Shown here: positions 8,905 to 17,100 of the stretch, in pieces
Numbering within the stretch: the stretch's first letter is position 1
How the letters are laid out: the number at the start of each line of letters is the position of its first letter
From: Actinomycetaceae bacterium
GTDB lineage: Bacteria; Actinomycetota; Actinomycetes; Actinomycetales; Actinomycetaceae
DNA length: 51,449 nucleotides
Assembly (NCBI GenBank): GCA_030537735.1
Contig: JAUNVG010000006.1
Span: 1-51,449 of the forward strand
Direction of reading: 5' to 3'
Position numbers and translations under genes: made by a program
The notes under the pieces: model-generated
The model's input: the letters and a program-made list of their open reading frames with translations, nothing else
Told to the model about the DNA's origin: nothing
Databases searched by the model: none

Positions 8905-9621
8905 CTACAGGCACGCTTGCCAATAGTTATGAACTAAACCGCCAGCAGGTAGGGATTCACTATCGATGGCGAAGCTCAAGTGATCGCACCACTTCCCCCC
9001 GATGCACATGTATCGGCTCCGCAACCCCTCTTCACGTAGATTCAGTTTCCTAACTAAACCTAAAGACGGTTGGTTTTCGGGGCGAATATTAATCTCCACT
9101 CGGTGCAAACCAAGCTCTGAAAGAAGTAGGTCAATCACCGCTGCCACCGCTAAAGCGCCAACTCCCCTGCCGGCCCAACGCGAACAAATCCAATACCCGA
9201 CGGAAGCAGACTGCAAGGCCGCGCGGCTAACCTCTCCCACAGAAACCATTCCGATTGCCTCATCACCGATTTCAACCAACATCGGCAGAGCACTACCTTC
9301 GAAAACCTGCGAATCTAACCGCCGTTGAAACTGACTCAAAGTGGGGACAGTGTCTAAAGACCCTGGAGGCAAGGTGGCTTCCCACGGTTGCAGCCACTGG
9401 CGATCCCCCAACCGCACCTGTTCTATACGCCAATGGTCTTGGCGTCCCACCAGTGGCCGCACGGTTAGAGGCTGTCGCGGGTCAACTTGCGGGGGCAAAG
9501 ACTTTAGGCAGCGCAGTGGAAAATCTAAACGCAGATGGTCAAGGGGAACTCCCCATGCTTTCGTGGGAGGCAGCCCCATCCAGTGCCGGAAGTTAAGCAT
9601 TACCTCTACGCTCCTCACCAA
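8905..9621 (-). CDS. GNAT acetyltransferase, RimJ/RimL type
   Basis: A protein of up to 238 residues in the GNAT fold. The acetyl-CoA binding loop is RWAGRGVGALAVAAVIDLLL (about 160-180), and the RimJ-type end HRVEINIRPENQPSLGLVRK follows, then LNLREEGLRSRYMCIGGKW. It would transfer acetyl groups to an N-terminal or side-chain amine; the family includes ribosomal protein S5/S18/L12 acetyltransferases, but the target here is unknown. The start is uncertain: TTG 9621 gives the full frame, while ATG 9600 preceded closely by GAGG is equally possible. It lies between the MoeA-like and SepX/GlpR genes, 30 nt after the former, an order conserved in many actinobacteria. Confidence 0.85.
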   Translation of the reverse strand: MVRSVEVMLNFRHWMGLPPTKAWGVPLDHLRLDFPLRCLKSLPPQVDPRQPLTVRPLVGRQDHWRIEQVRLGDRQWLQPWEATLPPGSLDTVPTLSQFQRRLDSQVFEGSALPMLVEIGDEAIGMVSVGEVSRAALQSASVGYWICSRWAGRGVGALAVAAVIDLLLSELGLHRVEINIRPENQPSLGLVRKLNLREEGLRSRYMCIGGKWCDHLSFAIDSESLPAGGLVHNYWQACL

Positions 9622-9651
9622 ACCAGCTCGGCCCGTTGCCGACGCGCGATT

Positions 9652-10863
9652 TTAGTCCAACACCATGCAGCGAACCGCGTCTCCAGTTTTAACGTCGGTT
9701 ACGTCCTCGGGAATAACTGCCAACGCATTGGACTCAGCCAGTTTCGACAACAGCAAGGACGAAGGCTTGCCCATCACCTGCGCCTGATACCCGCGGCGCG
9801 GGTCACCGGTAAGCTTTACCCTCACGAACTCGCGCCGGCCGCGTGGCGAATACCAATCGCGATCCACTTTCGCCAGCACCGTGGGCCGGTTCAACTGGCT
9901 CCACCCCTGCATGGCTCGCACCGCGGGGCGCACGTAAACTTCGAAACACACCTGCGCTGAAACCGGGTCGCCAGGTAGGCAAAAGATCGGGGTTCCCTCC
10001 CCTACCGTCCCCACCCCCAGGGTGTGACCGGGGAAGGCCGCCACCGAATCGAAACGCACCGTTCCCAACGAGCCAAGCACCTCCCTGACAGTGTCACCTG
10101 ACCCGTAGGAAATTCCTCCGGTGGTGATAATCAGGTCCGCGCGCACCAACTGGTCTTCAATGGTTTGCGATAAGGTGGCGCGCTCATCGGGCACTGCCGC
10201 CACTCGGAAAGTCTGCGCTCCCGCGTCCGCAACCGCACTGGAAAGGGCGTGCCCGTTAGCGTCGAAAACCGCGCCAGGTCGGGCTTCTTGGCCCGGTTCA
10301 ATGATCTCATCGCCGATGGAAAGAATCACTACCCGTGGGCGCGGGTGCACCCGGATGCGGTGGCGTCCCACTCCGGCAACGAGGGCGACCTGGCGTGCCC
10401 CCACGCGCGAGCCGCGAGCGAGCACGACCTGCCCCGCCTGTGCGTCCTCGGCCCGCGGCCGGATGTTTTCCCCCGGCTGCGGGCAGGTTTTAATCTCCAC
10501 CGAGGCCTCCCCGTGGTCGGTGAACTCCAGTGCCACCACCGCATCAGCCCCGGAGGGGATGGGTGCGCCCGAGGCGATACGCACCGCCCCGCCGCGGATA
10601 TTGGCTAGTGGTTCAATATCGCCTGCGCGCAGCTCCGCGATCACCCGTAGGGACACGGGGGTGCGGGGAGTAGCTCCCACCAGGTCTTGGTGTCGCACCG
10701 CGTACCCGTCGCAGGCAGCCAGGTCAGCTACCGGAAGGTCGAAGGGGGCGGCCACGTCCTCGGCCAGGATGCATCCCACGGCGTCGGGTAGCATCACGTC
10801 GAGGGGCTCTTGCGGTCCCACTACTTCTTGACATTCGCGGTAGAGGCTGGCAACTGAACGCAT
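9652..10863 (-). CDS. MoeA/gephyrin-like protein (Glp-type candidate)
   Basis: A 403-residue protein with the MoeA domain series: N-terminal VASLYRECQEVVGPQEPLDV, domain II with AAPFDLPVADLAACDGYAVR, the MoCF-type binding core TTGGISYGSGDTVREVLGSL, then FPGHTLGVG and the loop FCLPGDPVSAQVCFEVYVRP, and a C-terminal domain IV (about 325-403). In molybdenum cofactor synthesis MoeA inserts molybdate. No other moa/moe gene is present here; instead the gene sits between galU and rimJ-SepX/GlpR, where corynebacteria encode Glp, a gephyrin-like protein that binds FtsZ and the receptor GlpR. I infer a division role but cannot exclude a true MoeA. Only 3 nt separate it from galU. Confidence 0.85.
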   Translation of the reverse strand: MRSVASLYRECQEVVGPQEPLDVMLPDAVGCILAEDVAAPFDLPVADLAACDGYAVRHQDLVGATPRTPVSLRVIAELRAGDIEPLANIRGGAVRIASGAPIPSGADAVVALEFTDHGEASVEIKTCPQPGENIRPRAEDAQAGQVVLARGSRVGARQVALVAGVGRHRIRVHPRPRVVILSIGDEIIEPGQEARPGAVFDANGHALSSAVADAGAQTFRVAAVPDERATLSQTIEDQLVRADLIITTGGISYGSGDTVREVLGSLGTVRFDSVAAFPGHTLGVGTVGEGTPIFCLPGDPVSAQVCFEVYVRPAVRAMQGWSQLNRPTVLAKVDRDWYSPRGRREFVRVKLTGDPRRGYQAQVMGKPSSLLLSKLAESNALAVIPEDVTDVKTGDAVRCMVLD

Positions 10864-10866
10864 TGG

Positions 10867-11790
10867 TTACTTTTCCATTCGTGCGAGGTATTCGCGCAGT
10901 GGCTGACCGAGTTCGGGGTGTTCCAAACCGAATGCTACTTGCGCTTGTAACCATCCCAGTTTATCGCCGGTGTCGAAGCGTCGTCCTTCGATTACTACGC
11001 CGTAGACTCCTCCGCCTTGGTCTTTCGGCACGTCGATGAGGCGGGCGAAAGCGTCGGTTAGTTGGATTTCTCCGCCCCGTCCCGGGGGTAGTGTCTCCAG
11101 GATCGGCCAGATAGCGGGGTCGAAAACGTATCGTCCCACGGTGGCGTATTCCGACAGTACTTCTTCGATCGGGGGTTTTTCTACTACTTGTTCCAACTGC
11201 AGTACTCGCCCTGGTTCCACGCTCAGCCCTTGTAGTTTTTCCGGGTCCACTGCGCTGACTTCTGCGGAGCCGTAAGCGGTAGCCTGCTCCGGGGTGACTT
11301 TCAGCAGCGCTACCACTGACCCTCCCAGCCGGTTTCTCACTTCAATCATGGCTTGTAGCAGCGGGTCTTCCGGGTGCATGAGGTCATCGGGCAGCAGCAC
11401 CGCGAAGGGGTTGTCCCCCACGTGGTCGCGCGCTTGGTACACGGCGTGTCCCAGTCCTTCGGGGTGGCCTTGACGCACGGTGTGTACGTGGGCGAGTTCG
11501 CGGTAGCGGTTGATCGACTCCAACAGCTTGGTTTTCCCTGATTTTTCGAGGGCGCCTTCCAGTTCGGGGCAGGCGTCGAAGTGGTCATCTACGGCGTGTT
11601 TGGACGAGGACGTGATGATCAGTACGTCCTTGATTCCGGCGTCGGTGGCTTCTTCCACGGTGTATTCGATGGCGGGTTTGTCAACTACCGGGAGCATTTC
11701 CTTGGGGACTGTTTTGGTCGCTGGTAGGAACCGGGTTCCGCGCCCAGCTGCCGGGATAACTGCGTGTCGTACTGCGTTTTGTGTAGTCAT
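10867..11790 (-). CDS. galU: UTP-glucose-1-phosphate uridylyltransferase
   Basis: A 307-residue nucleotidyltransferase that makes UDP-glucose from glucose-1-phosphate and UTP for envelope glycans. The N-terminal nucleotide loop AVIPAAGRGTRFLPATKTVPKE is near-identical to the family, followed by VDKPAIEYTVEEA and the sugar-binding EVVEKPPIEEV-like stretch (about 205). The product-binding lysine region RRFDTGDKLGWLQAQV is intact near 275. I chose ATG 11790 because the family starts a few residues before AVIPAAG; an in-frame start at 11841 would overlap the divergent fthC gene. It heads the minus-strand galU-moeA-rimJ-sepX run. Confidence 0.97.
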   Translation of the reverse strand: MTTQNAVRHAVIPAAGRGTRFLPATKTVPKEMLPVVDKPAIEYTVEEATDAGIKDVLIITSSSKHAVDDHFDACPELEGALEKSGKTKLLESINRYRELAHVHTVRQGHPEGLGHAVYQARDHVGDNPFAVLLPDDLMHPEDPLLQAMIEVRNRLGGSVVALLKVTPEQATAYGSAEVSAVDPEKLQGLSVEPGRVLQLEQVVEKPPIEEVLSEYATVGRYVFDPAIWPILETLPPGRGGEIQLTDAFARLIDVPKDQGGGVYGVVIEGRRFDTGDKLGWLQAQVAFGLEHPELGQPLREYLARMEK

Positions 11791-11839
11791 GTGCAACAGC
11801 CTAGCCCACAACTTGGCGCCACTGTGAAACAATGTCCAC

Positions 11840-12514
11840 ATGCCTGCTGCGTTTTCTCACCGCGAGTTTCCCCGCTCCCTCGCGGGTGGGGCGTCTAAGT
11901 CGCAGTGGCGTAAATGGCTGCGCCAGCAGGCAACCGCTCGCTACGCTTCCCAAGGCCAGGCCTATATCGGTGAATCTGCCATTTTTGCGGTTCTAAAGCG
12001 CGTTGAAGACTTCCCCTCTTCTGCTTCGGTGGTGGTTTACCAGGCGCTACCTCGAGAGCTTTCCCTGGCTCCGCTCCTGCCGCATTTATTTGCCCGCCAA
12101 CTACAGGTGTGGGTGCCGGTGGTGTGTAAAACCGCGCCGGGGGTGAGTTTTTCTTCCCTCCCCACCGGGTTTCGTCTGCTAGAGGAGCCGCACACTGGTG
12201 TTTCATCGCAGCGCGAGGACGCTGACCGGGTTGGTTCTTGTGAGGTTCCACCGCCGGGCGTGGGGTTGGAGCAGATAGCTGCCCGCTTGGTGCTGGTTCC
12301 CGCGTTGGGAGTCGACGCCAGTGGGGTGCGTTTAGGCCAAGGTGGGGGTTGGTATGACCGGGAGCTGTCTTACTTACCTGCGCAGGTGCCAGTGGTTGGA
12401 TGCGTGCCTTCGTCTCAGTTCCTGCCTTCGGGTTTCCTGCCGCGCGCTGGGCATGATCATCCGGTTAACGCGGTGGCCACCGAGTCCGGTTTCTCGCCTC
12501 TGTCCGGCTGGTAA
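11840..12514 (+). CDS. 5-formyltetrahydrofolate cyclo-ligase
   Basis: A 224-residue enzyme that converts 5-formyl-THF to 5,10-methenyl-THF using ATP, recycling a folate storage form. The N-terminal basic stretch KSQWRKWLRQQATARY provides the usual R-x-x-x-R/K helix, and the C-terminal motif LVPALGVDASGVRLGQGGGW-YDRELS is the family hallmark (Mg-ATP loop). HDHPVNAVATESG matches the final conserved block. The middle section (about 115-145) is longer and less conserved than usual. ATG 11840 lies 50 bp from the galU start, so the pair shares a divergent promoter region. The same neighbourhood (galU, cyclo-ligase, mscL) is seen in mycobacteria. Confidence 0.93.
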   Translation: MPAAFSHREFPRSLAGGASKSQWRKWLRQQATARYASQGQAYIGESAIFAVLKRVEDFPSSASVVVYQALPRELSLAPLLPHLFARQLQVWVPVVCKTAPGVSFSSLPTGFRLLEEPHTGVSSQREDADRVGSCEVPPPGVGLEQIAARLVLVPALGVDASGVRLGQGGGWYDRELSYLPAQVPVVGCVPSSQFLPSGFLPRAGHDHPVNAVATESGFSPLSGW

Positions 12515-12626
12515 CTAACTCGCCCCGTCCGGCTAGTAACCACCCCGCTTATCCACACCCGTCGCTCTTCCACAGCCAAGTCTCCTACTCCTTCTGCGCC
12601 GGTTGCCGCCTCGGCACACTGGGCAC

Positions 12627-13286
12627 ATGCGTAGATCTCTTTCCTTTCTGATTTCAACTCTCACCTACCTAGGTAAGCGTTTTCGCCTACCCTTGATTGT
12701 TTTGGTCGCTGCCCTGGTGGCATTCGGCGTGATTGGTTTGGTGACTTTTTCACCTCGGCAGAAAGTCGTGGCGGTGGTGTCCCCCGCTCCTGCGGGAGCG
12801 GTTCTAACCGAATCCGATGTAACAACCATTTCACTGCCTTCCCCTGTTGCCGGTGACGCGCTGACACAGGTAAGCCAAGCAGTGGGGCAACGCCTGGTGG
12901 TGCCGGCAGTCCCTCAGGCTCCTTTGCGGCAGGCTTATTTCCAACTCTTACCCGAAGAGGACGGCGCTACCGTGGCTTTGGAAGTCGAACCTGCGGTAGC
13001 TGGAATGGTAGCTAGCGGCGATAAGTTGGACATTTGGGCACCTTGCAGCGGTGAGCAGTTCTTCCCCTCCCCTTCACCGGGTGAGTCCTCACCCGCGCCT
13101 TGCTCGGCGCAGCTGTTGGCTTCACAGGTAGTGGTCAAGCAGGTGCAGAATCTGCAGTCTTCGCAGTGGAGCGCCCCACAAACTCCCAGTCTAATTATCC
13201 AAGCACGCCCGGAAGAGATTAAAGTTCTAGCCGGTGTAAGTGACCCCCGGTCCCTCACCATTGCGATAGTTAGTTCCCGCAAATAG
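12627..13286 (+). CDS. SAF-domain membrane-anchored protein
   Basis: A 219-residue protein. A short basic N-terminus and one membrane helix (about 20-42, LIVLVAALVAFGVIGLVTFS) precede an extracytoplasmic SAF-type domain: VVAVVSPAPAGAVLTESDVT, then the strand-helix SQAVGQRLVVPAVPQAPLRQ. SAF domains occur in CpaB/RcpC pilus-assembly proteins, but no pilus genes are present here. A similar SAF protein sits between the cyclo-ligase and mscL in other actinobacteria; its function is not known to me. A Pro/Ser loop with two cysteines (CSGEQ, APCSAQ) around 140-160 could form a disulfide. I preferred ATG 12627 over the upstream TTG at 12603. Confidence 0.75.
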   Translation: MRRSLSFLISTLTYLGKRFRLPLIVLVAALVAFGVIGLVTFSPRQKVVAVVSPAPAGAVLTESDVTTISLPSPVAGDALTQVSQAVGQRLVVPAVPQAPLRQAYFQLLPEEDGATVALEVEPAVAGMVASGDKLDIWAPCSGEQFFPSPSPGESSPAPCSAQLLASQVVVKQVQNLQSSQWSAPQTPSLIIQARPEEIKVLAGVSDPRSLTIAIVSSRK

Positions 13287-13333
13287 GTGCGTTTTTTTTG
13301 CTTCTATTTGCGTTCTTTTGTTGGAGGTAAACC

Positions 13334-13735
13334 TTGATTCAGGGCTTTAAAGAATTCATTTCTCGTGGTAACGCCGTCGATCTGGCGGTGGGCATGGTTA
13401 TCGGCTCTGCTTTCACCCTCATCGTCACTTCCTTGGTGGACAAGGTGATCAACCCGCTAATCGGGGGCCTCATTGGTGGTAAGAACTTCGACCACGTTAT
13501 GGAATTCACCATTGGTGCCGGTGAGAATGCCGCGGTAGTTCAACCCGGCGCAGTCGTCACCGCCATCGTGAACTTCTTACTCGTTGCTCTTGCCCTTTAC
13601 ATTTTCGTGGTCACCCCTATGAACGCTTGGGCTAAACGGTCCAAAGCCGAAGCTGACGCAGCCCCGGAAACCCCCGACGCTGACGTAGTACTGCTCACTG
13701 AGATCCGTGATCTTTTGGCAAGCAACTCGCGATAA
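13334..13735 (+). CDS. mscL: Large-conductance mechanosensitive channel
   Basis: A 133-residue homopentameric channel that opens under membrane tension to release solutes during hypo-osmotic shock. The amphipathic N-terminal helix IQGFKEFISRGNAVDLAVGM leads straight into TM1 (VGMVIGSAFTLIVTSLVDKV); a loop with GGKNFDHVMEF and TM2 (AIVNFLLVALALYIFVVTPM) follow, then the cytoplasmic bundle ending LLTEIRDLLAS. The length is normal for the family. The start is TTG 13334, with GGAGG 6 nt upstream and no alternative closer to the conserved N-terminus. It lies 47 nt after the SAF gene, probably co-transcribed. Confidence 0.97.
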   Translation: MIQGFKEFISRGNAVDLAVGMVIGSAFTLIVTSLVDKVINPLIGGLIGGKNFDHVMEFTIGAGENAAVVQPGAVVTAIVNFLLVALALYIFVVTPMNAWAKRSKAEADAAPETPDADVVLLTEIRDLLASNSR

Positions 13736-13772
13736 CCGCCAGTAACTAGACGGCGCGTATGCGATAACAGTA

Positions 13773-13798
13773 TGGGCATCCCCCAACGGGGATGCCCA
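13773..13798 (+). terminator. Terminator after mscL
   Basis: A perfect 11-bp stem (13773-13783 with 13788-13798) with loop CAAC, 37 nt past the mscL stop. No U tract. It may also serve the converging minus-strand genes. Confidence 0.75.
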
Positions 13799-13822
13799 CA
13801 CTTGTGCCAACACTCAACGGGT

Positions 13823-14122
13823 TCACCAGTGCGGGGGAACCTCGGACCGTATCTGCCGGTCCCTGGCACTTTCAACCACTTTTTCAGCAGGTTTAACCGA
13901 CGGTTGCACTTGCGCGACTTGATCCCACGCCGGAGCCCCTCCGGCCTCCACAGCTTGCCGGTCAACTCGCGATAACCGCACCGCTGCTCGGCGTGGTTTT
14001 TTCCCTCGTCGGCTAGGTGCAGCCACTGTTTCCCCACCTGCAGGCAGCGATTCTGAGCCCCCACCTGCAGGCGTCGCAGCCTGCCGGACCTCACCACTTT
14101 GGTTCACGTTGTTCTCCCACAC
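13823..14122 (-). CDS. Small actinobacterial protein of unknown function ending in a PPHW motif
   Basis: A 99-residue ORF starting GTG 14122, 14 nt downstream of the large helicase-like gene; AAGGA overlaps that gene's stop and serves as ribosome site. The N-terminal half is low complexity (Gly/Ser/Glu then KKPRRAAVRLSR, basic). The C-terminal part, ESARDRQIRSEVPPHW, resembles the D-x-R-x-x-x-x-x-PPHW ending I recall in small actinobacterial proteins encoded near such helicase-like genes. That memory is not a database result. The frame competes with overlapping ORFs on the same strand, but only this one has a ribosome site, operon spacing and a plausible conserved end. Function unknown; a partner of the large protein is possible. 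Confidence 0.5.
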   Translation of the reverse strand: MWENNVNQSGEVRQAATPAGGGSESLPAGGETVAAPSRRGKKPRRAAVRLSRVDRQAVEAGGAPAWDQVAQVQPSVKPAEKVVESARDRQIRSEVPPHW

Positions 14123-14136
14123 CGTAGCGGCGATCC

Positions 14137-17100
14137 TTAACGAGCTGTGCGGCGCGCTACGTTACCTAGCACTGCCTCCACTTGCGCCCCGCGACGAGTA
14201 AGCCCCAAAGCTACTTGCAGTTCCTCCACCATCTGGCTCTCGGTTCGTTCTTCACCGTCGGAACGTATCCAATTGGCCATGTCATCTAACTGGTCATCAC
14301 TGTAGGCAGCCAGTGGCAACCCGGGAGCAATATCGGGTCGCGGCCCGCGCCTAGAGGCAGCGCCGGGGTCGATCCACAGTTTCTCCCCTTCAACTTCGTT
14401 TTCACTACCGTGAATGTCACTGTCGCCTACCCCGCGTTGCAGTCTTTGTTCGGCGGTTTCCCATTCCTGCGCGCAAGGTTCGGGCCGTTGCTGCTCCGAC
14501 TCGTCATCGGAGTCTTTAGCCTTCGCTCCCGCGTCGCCTTCGTCTGCCTGGGCTTGGGCAGGTGGTTGGTCGCCATCTTCAACATGCTGCCTGTTCGCAC
14601 CTGCGTCAGCGGCGTCCTCGTCCCCAGACGATTCCACGTTTTCCCAGTAGCGGCGCTCGATTTCCTCCGCCAACTGCGGGTCTTGCGCGCAGCGTAAGTC
14701 CACCGCGTCAAGCACCAGTTCCACGATTTCGTCGCATTCTTTCTGCGGGTCAATGAACACTGCCATCGACAGTTCAGTACAGGTCTTCCACCCCAGTTTC
14801 TCTAAGGTAGCTGGCCAGTACCTGTCACGCCGACGCAGCGAAGGTTCCGCCACGTACTCGGCGTCATCAGTCAAAATCGCAACCAGGAATTCCCCCGGGA
14901 TTGCGGGATGCCCAATAGCCAGGGGGATGCGCATCCCTGATTCGGAACCGACGTTTGCCACCACGTTCAAACCAACGTTGAACAGGCGGTCAGCGAGGTC
15001 AATGAGCAGCTGGTGCGGTACCGCTTCCGCGGTAGGCCAAGAGGAGTCCGTATCCACCTGCGCGCAGGTGTCTCCCGCTTCCAGCAGGTCCATCAGGATC
15101 TGCGGCCCCTCGTGTGCGAAGCGACGCCGGTCGAACTCGCCCGGATGCACGGAAGAAACCACCGTTAGGTCCGCCCGCGCGCAAGACAGTACCTGCGCCA
15201 TCAGCGAAGCTCCACGGGAAGATGACAGCTGTCCGAAGTGGTGCAGTACCCGCCCGTGCGTCGTCTTCGCGTAACCCACGGTTAAGATCACGTGGTCACG
15301 TTGGATCTTGCGATCCTGCCCCGGGTAGATCACGGTGAAGGGTTCGGAGCGATCAGTTAAGAAGAAATCCTGCAGGGCTGGTGACTCATTCAAAGTGGCC
15401 TGCACCTGTTCTTCCACGTGTTCGGCGTGGAGCTTGTTGAGGCACACTACTGCCAGTGATTTCTCTGGACGCACCAGGGCGTGTTCGACCACCAGGTCAA
15501 CCACTGTTTCAACTTCAATATCGGTTGATTCCACAGCGTTCGTGCCCGGGGCAGGCATTCCCCGCCCTTCGACGTAGTGAACGTTGAGTCCCGATTCTGC
15601 GCGCGGCGTGGGCATAGCCGTTCCCACGCTATCTATTTGGTAGCTCGCCAAAATATTGCCCACGTGGCTATTTACCCGTTTCGGTTTCGGCTGAACTCGC
15701 ATTAGCGGCAAAATACCGCGCAAAGCTTCGGAGTTTTCGCTTTCGCTATCAACGTCAATAGTGATTACCGCTTGGCGTCCTTGCGCTAATAAGGTGGCAA
15801 GTTCCCCGCGGCTGAGGGTGTCGGCGCGTTCAACTATCACCAGGTCGTAACGCTGCCCCAAGCTAGCCAATTCGGATGCCACCAGGGGCGTGGCGATTAC
15901 GATGGGTAGCAGTTTCCCAGCCAGGTCGCTTTGGCGGTAGAAGCTGACCGCTTCGTGCCCAGTGAGGGCTTTAGCGTCCTCGTCCTGGGGGTAATGGTGG
16001 CTGAGTGCTTCACGCAGTTGGCGTTCTTCGCTGTAGTTATTGGCGCGCACGTCCGCCAGTGAGCGTCGCACCGTGTCGGCTGTAACCGCCGCCAAAGATT
16101 CCACGTGGGCGGCGTCTAAGCGTTTGAAGTCGGCGATAAAGTTCTGCAACGAGGACGGGTTCAACCCCCCAAGGCTGGGTTCATCGTTGAGCATCACTCC
16201 CAGTGCGGACGCCCACCACGCCAGGTCGAGTTCTTTTTCCACCAACGCGGTCGGTACGTTCCTTTGTCGCAGGTCCTTCACCAAGGTGTCGAGGCCGTAG
16301 CGGTGCAGGGTCTTCAACACGTCGATTCGTTGCGGTAGGTGGCTGGCACCTGCGTGATCGTTGTTGAGTCGCTCGATTAGTCTGGACAGTTCCCCGATGT
16401 CGAGTTTCGCCAGATTCCCGTACGCGGTCCCCAAGTGGGGGTTGAGTTTGTTCAAATGGTGCTGAACTTTTTCAGCGTGCTCAACCATTTCATCTAGGTT
16501 CGCGGGCAGTTTCGGCCAGCCCCCAGCTTCGCAGTGTCGTCGCCACACTTCCCGTTGGCTCTGCACGCTGCGTAGTTCTTCATGCAGGTCTTCCACGTGG
16601 CGTCCGGGGCGCACTAGGTCCTGGGCTTGTTTAGTGAGCCGTTTACGCACCGAGCGTTTCATCTCTACACCGTTTTCGCGCCGCCACTGCTTTGAAGCGG
16701 TGGCGATCACCATGTCGGCGGGGGAACGCTCAAAAATCGCGGGTTGGAATACGTCGAGCGCTTCGCGTATTCCTTCAAGCATGTGAAGTTGTTCTTCCCA
16801 CTGGGCGAAACTGGTGGCGGGGTCAAGCCCGGTTTGCCCGGCGGTTGAAGTCATGTGGATGCGAAGTTTTTCCAACTCCCCTTCCGCCAGAGCTTCAACC
16901 CTTTCCACTACTGGCCGCACTTGTTCGGGCGAAGAAATCACGGCCCCGAACCACGGGTCTTGGGCGCCAGAGCGGGAAAACATCCCAGCTTCGGACGCCA
17001 ACCGCAACGCTGTTTTAGCTTCGTCGTTACTGTCTGCCGCCAGCCGGGTTAAGGTGTTGGCGCTGAATCGCACTTCGGTGCGAGGCCCGGGCCGCATGGT

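Noticed and set aside
10121..10831. A 236-codon plus-strand frame across the MoeA-like gene
   Set aside because: Ser/Thr/Arg-rich shadow frame opposite a clear MoeA domain protein.
13597..14097. A 166-codon minus-strand frame overlapping mscL and the small PPHW protein
   Set aside because: It runs antisense through mscL and lacks a ribosome site; the 99-residue frame has operon spacing and a better C-terminus.
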